Assembly (NCBI GenBank): GCA_029052265.1
Contig: JAIDJJ010000353.1
Location: forward strand, 1 to 5,941
Length of the DNA: 5,941 nt
From: Muribaculaceae bacterium
Lineage (GTDB): Bacteria; Bacteroidota; Bacteroidia; Bacteroidales; Muribaculaceae
Reading direction: 5' to 3'
Position numbers and translations under genes: made by a program
Shown here: positions 1 to 5,830 of the stretch, piece after piece
How positions within the stretch are numbered: position 1 is the stretch's first letter
Layout of the letters: every line of letters begins with the position of its first letter
Notes under the pieces: generated by a model
What the model saw: only the letters and a program-made list of their open reading frames with translations
The model's database searches: none
What the model was told of the DNA's origin: nothing

Positions 1-159
1 CCTAACTCTTGGTTTCTTCCTTTAGGTATTATGTTCAACTTAGGGATAACGGATGCAGAGATACAGCAAGCTCTTAGCAAACTATGCAGCATTTATAGGC
101 TGAATAGCACAGATGCTAAAATGATAAGGAATATAGTAACAGAAAAATTTAGCTTATAA
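1..159 (+). CDS. 3' end of an unidentified gene (partial)
   Basis: Reading frame 1 is open from the window edge to a TAA at 157-159, giving the last 52 residues of a protein that starts outside the window. The piece begins PNSWFLPLG, has a helical-looking stretch (ITDAEIQQALSKL) and ends TEKFSL. I do not recognise the family. The base composition is A+T-rich like the next gene, and the stop codon forms the first three bases of the repeat at 157-204. That arrangement is repeated almost exactly at the next gene, so this is probably the preceding member of the same cassette-like array. By position it could be another immunity-type protein or the C-terminus of a toxin, but nothing in these residues decides it. 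Confidence 0.6.
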   Translation, partial: PNSWFLPLGIMFNLGITDAEIQQALSKLCSIYRLNSTDAKMIRNIVTEKFSL

Positions 160-204
160 CAAGGTCGAGATAACAGCTAAACGCTGTTCCTCACCAAACC
201 ATTA
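157..204. repeat. Hairpin-forming intergenic repeat, copy 1
   Basis: This 48-bp unit runs from TAACAAG to CCATTA and matches the unit at 646-691 in 36 of 48 aligned columns with two single-base gaps. It folds as a stem of AACAGC (172-177) with GCTGTT (183-188) around the loop TAAAC. Outside a small internal loop (AT opposite C) come GAG/CTC (167-169 with 190-192) and GGT/ACC (163-165 with 193-195). It begins on the stop codon of the preceding gene and ends 28 bases before the next ATG. There is no T-tract after the stem, so it does not look like an ordinary terminator. Confidence 0.7.
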
Positions 205-232
205 GTAATAACTTGATAAACATAAACGGAGC

Positions 233-637
233 ATGAATGTAAATGAGATTATTTCTAAAATCAACAATATGAATCTTCAATCCGAAGAAGATTTGCAAGA
301 GGTAGAATCTGTTTTAACTGAAATGGATGATGCTTTAATTGAGCCTTTATTTAGATTGCTTGAAAGGCATCCACATTTCAATTTTGGCAATCCCGGTCGT
401 GTAGTCCTTTATTTGGAAAAACTTGATAATAATACTTATGCTCCTTTTTTATATGCTTCTATTCGTAGAGTGCCTACTGAATATAATATATGGATGCTCA
501 ACAGATTCTTAAACTCTATTGACACTTCCGAAAAATCAGAAGGGATAGAGATTTTAGAAGAAACATTGCAGAAAGATATTGAAGAAGGAATTAGAGAATG
601 GGTGAATGAATGCTTGGATGAACAAAAAGAGGAATGA
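233..637 (+). CDS. Small acidic protein, possible orphan immunity protein
   Basis: This encodes 134 residues with no signal peptide or membrane segment, so it is probably cytoplasmic. It is acidic and looks all-helical. Notable stretches are LIEPLFRLLERHP, FGNPGRVVLYLEKL and PTEYNIWMLNRFLNS, followed by a Glu-rich tail ending in DEQKEE. The pattern of 'FGxPG...LE...PTxxxxWMLNR' recalls HEAT-like small proteins found beside polymorphic or Rhs toxins as immunity proteins; this is memory-based family resemblance, not a confirmed match. The ATG at 233 is the first in frame; no strong ribosome binding site is visible, as usual for Bacteroidetes. It lies between two copies of a hairpin repeat, as a cassette gene would. 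A+T-rich composition sets it apart from the genes to the right and suggests acquisition. No cognate toxin is in the window. Confidence 0.65.
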   Translation: MNVNEIISKINNMNLQSEEDLQEVESVLTEMDDALIEPLFRLLERHPHFNFGNPGRVVLYLEKLDNNTYAPFLYASIRRVPTEYNIWMLNRFLNSIDTSEKSEGIEILEETLQKDIEEGIREWVNECLDEQKEE

Positions 638-645
638 ATTATTAC

Positions 646-691
646 TAACAAGCCAAGATAGCTGCTAACGCAGCTCCTTGTCAAGCCATTA
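646..691. repeat. Hairpin-forming intergenic repeat, copy 2
   Basis: This 46-bp unit runs from TAACAAG to CCATTA and is the partner of 157-204. The stem is AGCTGC (660-665) with GCAGCT (670-675) around the loop TAAC, then the same AT/C internal loop, then CAAG/CTTG (654-657 with 677-680). Relative to copy 1, two stem pairs have changed on both sides: A-T became G-C, and A-T became T-A. The pairing, and not merely the sequence, is therefore preserved. It begins 8 bases after the stop of the 233-637 gene. Confidence 0.7.
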
Positions 692-757
692 TAAACAATC
701 AACAAGACCTTTCGAGATTGTATGACAACACAAGTATGATCTTTCAGGATAAAAACA

Positions 758-812
758 TAATGCTTATTCCCGGTATCGGAATCATTCCAAGGTTACCTTG
801 TCATAAGCATTA
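758..812 (-). terminator. Structured inverted repeat, probable terminator of the AraC-type gene
   Basis: TAATGCTTAT (758-767) and ATAAGCATTA (803-812) form a perfect 10-bp stem starting 2 bases beyond the regulator's stop codon. Read on the minus strand, the stem is followed by TGTTTTTATCC, a short T-run. The 35-base interior holds three small palindromes in a row: CCGGTATCGG (770-779), GGAATCATTCC (778-788) and AAGGTTACCTT (789-799). The stem is A+T-rich and the loop is large for a classical terminator, so the call is moderate. It could instead be a recombination or protein-binding site. Confidence 0.45.
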
Positions 813-814
813 AT

Positions 815-1714
815 CTACTTATTCCGCGATTGAATGTAATCGGTTGGAGTGATGCCGGTCTCTTTCTTAAACATTCGGCTCAGATGTGCCGGATATTCAA
901 AACCAAGTTTATAAGCCACTTCCGCGATTGACAATCCGGATGAAAGTTCATTTTTAATCTGCCGCACGATAAACTGACGGATATGGCGATTGGCACTTTC
1001 ACCCGTCATCTTTTTTATTAAATCACTGAAATAATTTGGAGACAGGCAAAGTTGTTCCGCGCAAATTGTTACAGTCGGAAGACCTTTGTCCAATTGAATG
1101 TTTCCGGCAAAATAATTTTTTAAATAACTGTCGAATTTTGAAAGAATATCTGTATTTGCAAGTTTACGTGTAATAAACTGCCTGTGATAGAACCGTTGAC
1201 AATATTTAAGAAGTAATGATATATAACCTATCAGGATATCGTCTTGAAAATCATCATGGTATTTTTCTATTTCCATTCTGATTTTCTTAAATATTGACAC
1301 GATGGTCTGATGTTCCATCTCGTTCATGTGAAGAGCTTCATTGACGCTGTAATCAAAGAAGCTATAATTTTTGATTTCCTTTTCCAACTGTGTACCATGT
1401 ATCAGATCGGGATGAAAAAGCAAAGCCCATCCGCCGATAGAAGATTTTTCACCATTGTCTTCCTTTCCGCCAATCTGACCGGGGGATACACATATTAGCG
1501 AGCCATTTTTATAATCATATCTGCCACATCCGTAAATAAGGTCAAGGTCATTATTCTCTTGAACAAAGACACCATATACTGAATAACTGTTAAGGCTGTG
1601 ACGTATAGGCGAAATTTCAGAAAAATCAATGATAGTAACCAGTGGATGACTGTCAGTCAGCCCATGATACCTGCTGTAATCTGAAGTGCTGTTGATTTTT
1701 AGTATCTTTGCCAT
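815..1714 (-). CDS. AraC-family transcriptional regulator
   Basis: This encodes 299 residues from the ATG at 1714 (MAKILKINS), the usual length for this family. The N-terminal half is a cupin-like sensor domain of the type common in Bacteroides regulators (HPLVTIIDFSE, then YGCGRYDYKNGSLICVSPGQ). The C-terminal ~110 residues carry the two AraC helix-turn-helix motifs: VTICAEQLCLSPNYFSDLIKK and LSIAEVAYKLGFEYPAHLSRMF, ending with the typical KKETGITPTDY. A longer frame opens with TTG at 1741, but that codon lies inside the putative -7 element TAACTTTG, so I reject it; the ATG at 1720 is a possible alternative. The gene is divergent from the 1866 gene with a short shared control region, so it most likely controls that gene and perhaps the 2730 gene. 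The inducer is unknown. Confidence 0.93.
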   Translation of the reverse strand: MAKILKINSTSDYSRYHGLTDSHPLVTIIDFSEISPIRHSLNSYSVYGVFVQENNDLDLIYGCGRYDYKNGSLICVSPGQIGGKEDNGEKSSIGGWALLFHPDLIHGTQLEKEIKNYSFFDYSVNEALHMNEMEHQTIVSIFKKIRMEIEKYHDDFQDDILIGYISLLLKYCQRFYHRQFITRKLANTDILSKFDSYLKNYFAGNIQLDKGLPTVTICAEQLCLSPNYFSDLIKKMTGESANRHIRQFIVRQIKNELSSGLSIAEVAYKLGFEYPAHLSRMFKKETGITPTDYIQSRNK

Positions 1715-1738
1715 AGACATTATATTGATTATCAGATG

Positions 1739-1746
1739 CAAAGTTA
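1739..1746 (-). promoter_or_regulatory. Candidate -7 promoter element of the AraC-type gene
   Basis: The minus strand reads TAACTTTG, a full match to the Bacteroidetes -7 consensus TAnnTTTG. It lies 25 bases upstream of the ATG at 1714. No clear TTTG -33 element is seen at 19-21 bases upstream, so the promoter may be weak or activator-dependent. Confidence 0.45.
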
Positions 1747-1771
1747 CACAAAATATATGATTTTCGGGAAC

Positions 1772-1800
1772 TTTCCATGTTTTTGATAAGGATTCCCATG
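1772..1800. promoter_or_regulatory. Direct-repeat candidate AraC operator
   Basis: TTCCATG (1773-1779) recurs as TTCCCATG (1793-1800), with starts 20 bases apart, about two helical turns. Tandem half-sites with this spacing are typical for AraC-family dimers. The pair sits between the two divergent promoters, ending about 30 bases before the rightward -7 element, as expected for an activator site. It is inferred from position and repetition only. Confidence 0.35.
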
Positions 1801-1822
1801 AAATTGAATCATTCAGTACGTC

Positions 1823-1861
1823 TTTTCTGTCTAATTTTGTGATGTAAAATTAGACAGAAAA
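1823..1861. promoter_or_regulatory. Perfect 16-bp inverted repeat over the rightward promoter
   Basis: TTTTCTGTCTAATTTT (1823-1838) and AAAATTAGACAGAAAA (1846-1861) are perfect inverse copies separated by GTGATGT. The repeat ends 4 bases before the ATG at 1866. It lacks a T-run after either arm (the arms themselves begin TTTT and end AAAA), so it is not a normal terminator. It may be an operator overlapping the promoter, or an RNA/DNA hairpin that limits translation start. Confidence 0.6.
1832..1839 (+). promoter_or_regulatory. Candidate -7 element for the chimeric gene
   Basis: TAATTTTG matches TAnnTTTG completely and lies in the left arm of the inverted repeat. Transcription from it would start near 1844-1848, giving a leader of about 20 bases before the ATG at 1866. 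No good TTTG is found at the -33 position, which fits an activator-dependent promoter. Confidence 0.4.
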
Positions 1862-1865
1862 CAAT

Positions 1866-2552
1866 ATGAATACACTGAGACGTGCTTTCCTGACCGGTAC
1901 ACTCAATGAGAATAGTAGTTTCAAGCCGGGAGACCTCAGATGGAAAATTATTCTCTATGTGCTCTTAATGCATGGATTACATTCATGCAGCCATGTAGAC
2001 ATCAAAATCAATGACTCAAATATAATGGAAACAGAAAAAAAGAACATCGGTAGTTTGATAGCCCTCTATCCTAAACCCCTCACCACTATCGGAGCCGAAG
2101 TCGATGGCAAGGTGAACTGGCTTACAGTCGGACATACCGGCATTATCGGTCACGACTGCATAGAAGTAATCGGCAAATATCTCAACTTGGACAAGGAGCC
2201 GGTGATGTGTGTCAAAGAGCCGATGTCGACAGACGGCATCGTGCGTCTGTCGAAAATCGAAGTTTTCCCACAGCACCTCAATGAGTATATGAAATATGCG
2301 GTTGAAGTAGGCGAAATCTCCCTGCGAACCGAGCCGGGTGTGCTGACCATGTACGCCATCAGTGAAAAGGATAACCCCTGCAAGATAACCATATTGGAGA
2401 CCTATGCAAGCCGTGAGGCTTACGAAAAGCATATCGCCTCGGAACACTTCAAAAAATATAAGCAGGGAACGCTGCATATGGTCAAATCATTGGTATTATC
2501 TGACCAGACTCCGCTCAACCCTGCGAACCAAATCAATAATTTCATCCAATAG
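1866..2552 (+). CDS. Chimeric lipoprotein: flavin reductase remnants fused to ABM (quinol monooxygenase-like) domain
   Basis: This encodes 228 residues. Residues 28-41 (KIILYVLLMHGLHS before C41) look like a lipoprotein signal, after an unusually long 27-residue N-terminus. Residues ~54-97 (NIGSLIALYPKPL ... GHTGIIGHD) match the start of flavin reductase-like FMN-binding split-barrel proteins. Residues ~98-112 (EVIGKYLNLDKEP) resemble the C-terminal end of the same family, so the central ~140 residues, including most of the FMN fold, are missing. Residues ~125-215 are a complete ABM domain (IVRLSKIEV, RTEPGVLTMYA, ILETYASREAYEKHI, HFKKYKQGTLHMVKSL). ABM/YgiN proteins oxidise quinols or similar aromatics without a cofactor, so this half may still work. 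The ABM part normally has its own export signal; here export would rely on the fused one. Met54 (2025) is an alternative start that would drop the signal. I read it as an in-frame deletion product of a flavin reductase-ABM gene pair. Confidence 0.75.
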   Translation: MNTLRRAFLTGTLNENSSFKPGDLRWKIILYVLLMHGLHSCSHVDIKINDSNIMETEKKNIGSLIALYPKPLTTIGAEVDGKVNWLTVGHTGIIGHDCIEVIGKYLNLDKEPVMCVKEPMSTDGIVRLSKIEVFPQHLNEYMKYAVEVGEISLRTEPGVLTMYAISEKDNPCKITILETYASREAYEKHIASEHFKKYKQGTLHMVKSLVLSDQTPLNPANQINNFIQ

Positions 2553-2729
2553 CGGCATTCGAATTGCTCATAAAAATTTATTTGTCGCAGGGCTTTAGAG
2601 GATTTACCAGGTAGATTTTTGAATTTATGAAGAAGCTATGGGGTCCATAATGACTGAATAAACATCATAAAGATGCCTGCACATTCTACATGACTGAATT
2701 GATTTATTCTTCAATAAACATAAAAATCA
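2553..2729. other. Intergenic spacer with short direct repeats
   Basis: This 177-base gap contains no supported gene. ATGACTGAAT occurs twice, at 2650-2659 and 2690-2699. A tiny frame at 2628 (MKKLWGP, then stop) has a signal-peptide-like beginning but is too short to call. The leader AAAATCAATGACT at 2723-2735 also occurs at 2004-2016, just before the internal flavin reductase-type start at 2025. The spacer may be the remains of a deleted gene or a leader for the next gene. No clear TAnnTTTG promoter or terminator was found. Confidence 0.4.
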
Positions 2730-3551
2730 ATGACTATGAACAGAATCATTTTAATCTCATTTCTAAGCATCTTATATTTAAATGTCATGGCACAACAGAA
2801 AATAGTACAGACAGCGGGGCGTGACGCTCTCGGAGACTTCGCCCCTGAATTCGCACATCTCAACGATGATATTCTTTTCGGTGAGGTATGGAGCCGTAAC
2901 GACCTTCTTTCTCTTAGAGACCGCAGTCTTGTTACAATAACATCACTCATCGCTCAGGGTATCACAGACGGTTCGCTTACATATCATCTTCAGGAGGCGA
3001 AAAAGAACGGTATCACCCGCACTGAAGCCGCCGAGATAATCACCCATATCGCATTTTACTCAGGCTGGCCTAAGGCATGGGCAGCATTCCGCCTTGCCAA
3101 AGAAGTATGGAACGATGACATCAAGAGCGATGACGCAAAAGCCGCTTTCCAACACGAGATGATTTTCCCAATAGGCGAACCCAACACGGCTTATGCGAAA
3201 TATTTTATCGGGAACAGCTATCTCGCCATGATTTCAAGCGATCAGATACCATTTGCAAATGTCACTTTCGAGCCGGGCTGCAGAAATAACTGGCATATCC
3301 ACTCGGCTGAAAAAGGTGGAGGTCAGATGCTTGTCGGAGTCGCAGGTCGTGGATGGTATCAGGAAGAAGGGAAACCTGCAGTGGAGATTCTTCCCGGAAC
3401 AGTAATCAACATTCCAGCCAATGTGAAGCACTGGCACGGAGCCGCTAAAGATTCATGGTTCGCACATCTGGCTTTCTCCGTACCGGGAGAAGAAACTGAA
3501 AATGTATGGCTTGAGCCTGTCTCGGATGAGCAATACGGGACACTCGAATAG
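2730..3551 (+). CDS. Exported carboxymuconolactone decarboxylase-cupin fusion protein
   Basis: This encodes 273 residues. Residues 1-21 form a signal peptide (hydrophobic IILISFLSILYL, cleavage after VMA before QQ), so the protein is periplasmic. Residues ~35-128 form a carboxymuconolactone decarboxylase (CMD) domain: LRDRSLVTITSLIAQG, then YHLQEAKKNGITRTEAAEII and FYSGWPKAWAA. It lacks the CxxC of AhpD-type peroxidase relatives. Residues ~175-250 form a cupin: PGCRNNWHIH with likely metal ligands H189, H191, Q199 (in place of the usual Glu) and H234, then LPGTVINIPANVKHWHG. CMD-cupin fusions are common in Bacteroidetes beside AraC regulators, flavodoxins and ABM proteins, but the substrate is unknown; an aromatic, quinone or electrophile is a guess. 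The start is ATG 2730 or ATG 2736, both after an A-rich leader; the signal peptide is kept either way. It follows the chimeric ABM gene on the same strand after 177 bases. Confidence 0.9.
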   Translation: MTMNRIILISFLSILYLNVMAQQKIVQTAGRDALGDFAPEFAHLNDDILFGEVWSRNDLLSLRDRSLVTITSLIAQGITDGSLTYHLQEAKKNGITRTEAAEIITHIAFYSGWPKAWAAFRLAKEVWNDDIKSDDAKAAFQHEMIFPIGEPNTAYAKYFIGNSYLAMISSDQIPFANVTFEPGCRNNWHIHSAEKGGGQMLVGVAGRGWYQEEGKPAVEILPGTVINIPANVKHWHGAAKDSWFAHLAFSVPGEETENVWLEPVSDEQYGTLE

Positions 3552-3572
3552 CAAACGACTTCACAACAAAAC

Positions 3573-3611
3573 AAATGCAAGAGCGAAGGCACTGCCTCCG
3601 CTCTTGCATTT
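3573..3611. terminator. Strong bidirectional terminator
   Basis: AAATGCAAGAGCG (3573-3585) pairs perfectly with CGCTCTTGCATTT (3599-3611). Inside, after one mismatch, AGGC pairs with GCCT around the loop ACT. The plus strand continues TTTATTTG; the minus strand continues GTTTTGTTG after the stem. It lies between the stop codons of two convergent genes (3551 and 3645) and serves both. Confidence 0.9.
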
Positions 3612-3644
3612 ATTTGACTGTTATAACCCTTACTGTTGGTATCA

Positions 3645-5501
3645 TCATATGCTGAATTTGAATCCGCACATTGCGGTAAATCCGGGCATTTCATAGCCTC
3701 GATTGATGACGTAGCGTGCATCGGTTATATTATCGAGGTTGACAAACAGTTGCACCTGCTTTATTACCTGATATGAGAGCCGCAGATTGACAGTGGCATA
3801 GTTTTGATTGTGAATATCATCGGCTACATAAAGACCTCCGACACCTTTCAACTCGGCATCCACATGGAATTTCGGGAAGGTATCCCAACCGACTCCAAGG
3901 TAATACTGATTTTTGGGAGCGGCTGTCAGATTGTCAAGAGATGTGTGTAGATAACTATATGTAGCCCACAGTTGCAGACAGTCAAGCGGATGGCTGCGGG
4001 CAGAAACCTCAATGCCTCTATTTATGAAACTTCCTGTATTCACGTTCTTCATATCCACAGTCTGAATCATGTCGCTACCTTTACTGTAATAGGCGGTAAC
4101 GTCAATATTGAACCATCGGTTGAAGTTTTTACCGACAGTCACTTCATAGTTCATCATACTTTCCGGCTGTAAATCAGGATTTGCCATTCGATAAAGATAC
4201 AACTCCCTGAACGACGGATTGCGATAGCCTTTGGCAATAGAACCCTTAATCATCCATCCGTCGTAAGGGTGTAGCACAAATCCCGCCTGCGGTATCCATT
4301 GTGTGTCAAACATATCACTGTTTGCCATCCTCAGTCCGGCATTGAGTACAATGCGGTCGTTCCATAGATTTTGGGCAAGCGTTATATATGGTGAATATTC
4401 GACAATGCCCTTTCTTGCCATTGTTGACATGGACCCTTCAGTATGAGCATTGCCGCCTGACATCGGGATTTTTCCGGTATAACGGTCGAAGTCAAATCCG
4501 ACAGTAGCATTTGCGCCGGTCCAAGGACGAAAATTCTGGTATGCGATTACGCCAAGACGGTCATCGACACTATGAAAGTGACGGGGATCATCCACGAAGT
4601 GGTTGCCGTAACTGTAATAAACCCTCACAGCACCATTGGTATTGTCGTAACTGTTTATCGCCGTCAATGAACCTTCGCCTCTGATAATGTTCTGGTGATA
4701 GATGTCAGTCGATTCAGGATTTGACAGTTTAGGGTAAATCGGGTCGTTGCCGATGAACTGCATAAGCGAATAATCCGCCCGCATATTCCAACGGTCGCTG
4801 AAATCATAACCAACCTTGGCATACAGATTTCCTTGCTTGAAATCAAAATTTTTCTTCAACCCGTCAGTACGGTTGTAGCCTAATGAAACAAGCGATGAGA
4901 ATTTTCCGAAACGTGTCGTATTGGTCAGCGACGAAAGCCATGTGTTATATGAGCCATATTGAGAAGTCAATGTGGTCCTGACTCCATCATGGCTTGCATT
5001 TTTGGTTATGACATTTATTACACCTCCCATAGCATTGGAGCCATAAAGCACCGAAGCCGGACCACGCAGAACTTCCACATGATCGACATATTCCGTTTCA
5101 TAGAAATCGGCGACATGGTGGGAATAAATGCCTGCAAACTGAGGTTGACCGTCAACCATCATCAACACGGCATTTGTAGGAGCACCTCCGACACCTCTGA
5201 TTTTTATTCCGCCTGAACCGCCGTTGCTCACTCCAAATCCAAAGATATTGCGCTCTGATACGAAAAGGCTCGGCACAAGCCCTGACACGGCACTCAAAAG
5301 CTGAGTGCTGCCGGTGGCTTCAAGTTGCTTCTCGCCAACAATAGATACTGTATATGGCAACAAATTTTTGCCTACTGCATCATTACTGCCCGTAACTACT
5401 ACCTCGTTCAGATGATGAGTGCGTGTGGTATCGGCAACGACCTGAGCCTGAGAGTTCATTGCTACCAATACACCGACTAATAATACTGATGCTTTTTTCA
5501 T
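3645..5501 (-). CDS. TonB-dependent outer-membrane receptor
   Basis: This encodes 618 residues from ATG 5501 (MKKASVLLVG); a TTG at 5507 is in frame but overlaps the upstream stop and is less likely. A signal peptide ends near residues 19-20 (SQAQ). A TonB box, LNEVVVTG, lies at residues 31-38. The plug domain follows (LSAVSGLVPSLFV, IKIRGVGG, VLMMVDGQPQ, VEVLRGPASVLYGSNAMGGVINVITK), then a β-barrel with the conserved GYRNPSFRELYLY and NPDLQPE blocks, ending FKFSI. It has no N-terminal carboxypeptidase-regulatory-like domain and no SusD partner, so it is a BtuB/Cir/heme-receptor type of moderate size and not a SusC glycan importer. NPDL-type motifs occur in heme and siderophore receptors, but the ligand cannot be settled here. 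It follows the short lipoprotein gene with TGA-GA-ATG spacing, which points to translational coupling. Confidence 0.95.
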   Translation of the reverse strand: MKKASVLLVGVLVAMNSQAQVVADTTRTHHLNEVVVTGSNDAVGKNLLPYTVSIVGEKQLEATGSTQLLSAVSGLVPSLFVSERNIFGFGVSNGGSGGIKIRGVGGAPTNAVLMMVDGQPQFAGIYSHHVADFYETEYVDHVEVLRGPASVLYGSNAMGGVINVITKNASHDGVRTTLTSQYGSYNTWLSSLTNTTRFGKFSSLVSLGYNRTDGLKKNFDFKQGNLYAKVGYDFSDRWNMRADYSLMQFIGNDPIYPKLSNPESTDIYHQNIIRGEGSLTAINSYDNTNGAVRVYYSYGNHFVDDPRHFHSVDDRLGVIAYQNFRPWTGANATVGFDFDRYTGKIPMSGGNAHTEGSMSTMARKGIVEYSPYITLAQNLWNDRIVLNAGLRMANSDMFDTQWIPQAGFVLHPYDGWMIKGSIAKGYRNPSFRELYLYRMANPDLQPESMMNYEVTVGKNFNRWFNIDVTAYYSKGSDMIQTVDMKNVNTGSFINRGIEVSARSHPLDCLQLWATYSYLHTSLDNLTAAPKNQYYLGVGWDTFPKFHVDAELKGVGGLYVADDIHNQNYATVNLRLSYQVIKQVQLFVNLDNITDARYVINRGYEMPGFTAMCGFKFSI

Positions 5502-5503
5502 TC

Positions 5504-5830
5504 TCAATCGAGTGTAATCATTTTATAAGTCTGCGTCCCGAGTCCAATCTGCTCGCCATAATCCAATGTGTGCATTCCATGTCGTGGAAAGTTGTGATTT
5601 CCAGGTTCGCCGGTAGAGATTTTGATTGCCACTTTCCCTTTCGCTTCCCTGCCAAGTGCCTTATACAATTTGACAATAGCCTCGGGAGAAATCTCTTTTG
5701 TCATATTCACAACGGCATTATCAACCGGAAATTCTTGTTTTTCCATGTTTGTTGCTGTGTTGTTCTGAGCGCAACCGGTAAGGACAACTGCACCTGCGAT
5801 AAGCGATGTGATTATTTTTTTAATTGTCAT
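5504..5830 (-). CDS. Short lipoprotein, internally deleted DUF362 protein
   Basis: This encodes 108 residues. Residues 1-20 are a lipoprotein signal with lipobox LTGC (Cys20). Residues ~45-82 (ISPEAIVKLYKALG, KGKVAIKISTGEPGNHNF) match the beginning of DUF362 proteins. The last ~25 residues (RHGMHTLDYGEQIGLGTQTY, then KMITLD) match the C-terminal end of the same family. Full proteins are several hundred residues long, so roughly 200 or more residues between NHNF and RHGM appear to be missing, with the frame kept. The conserved centre, including any Fe-S or metal ligands, is gone, so the original activity is unlikely. The stop lies two bases before the TonB receptor ATG; the deletion therefore preserves translational coupling to the receptor. 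The function of DUF362 proteins is not well defined. The alternative is a genuinely small lipoprotein that retains these ends for a reason. Confidence 0.75.
   Translation of the reverse strand: MTIKKIITSLIAGAVVLTGCAQNNTATNMEKQEFPVDNAVVNMTKEISPEAIVKLYKALGREAKGKVAIKISTGEPGNHNFPRHGMHTLDYGEQIGLGTQTYKMITLD

Noticed and set aside
157..204. Canonical class 1 integron attC site
   Set aside because: TAACAA and a hairpin are present, but I find no matching GTTRRRY/RYYYAAC core pair at the two ends, so only an integron-like analogy is claimed.
1715..1741. TTG start for the AraC-type regulator
   Set aside because: The TTG lies within the TAACTTTG promoter match; family members begin close to the MAKILKINS position.
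1823..1861. Rho-independent terminator or invertible promoter
   Set aside because: No T-run follows either arm, and a 7-base spacer is far too short to be an invertible segment.
2016..2477. Minus-strand open frame of 153 codons opposite the chimeric gene
   Set aside because: It has no recognisable domain and lies opposite a clear ABM coding region; it is a frame shadow.
5502..5507. TTG start for the TonB receptor
   Set aside because: ATG at 5501 directly begins a typical MKK signal peptide; the TTG overlaps the upstream stop codon.
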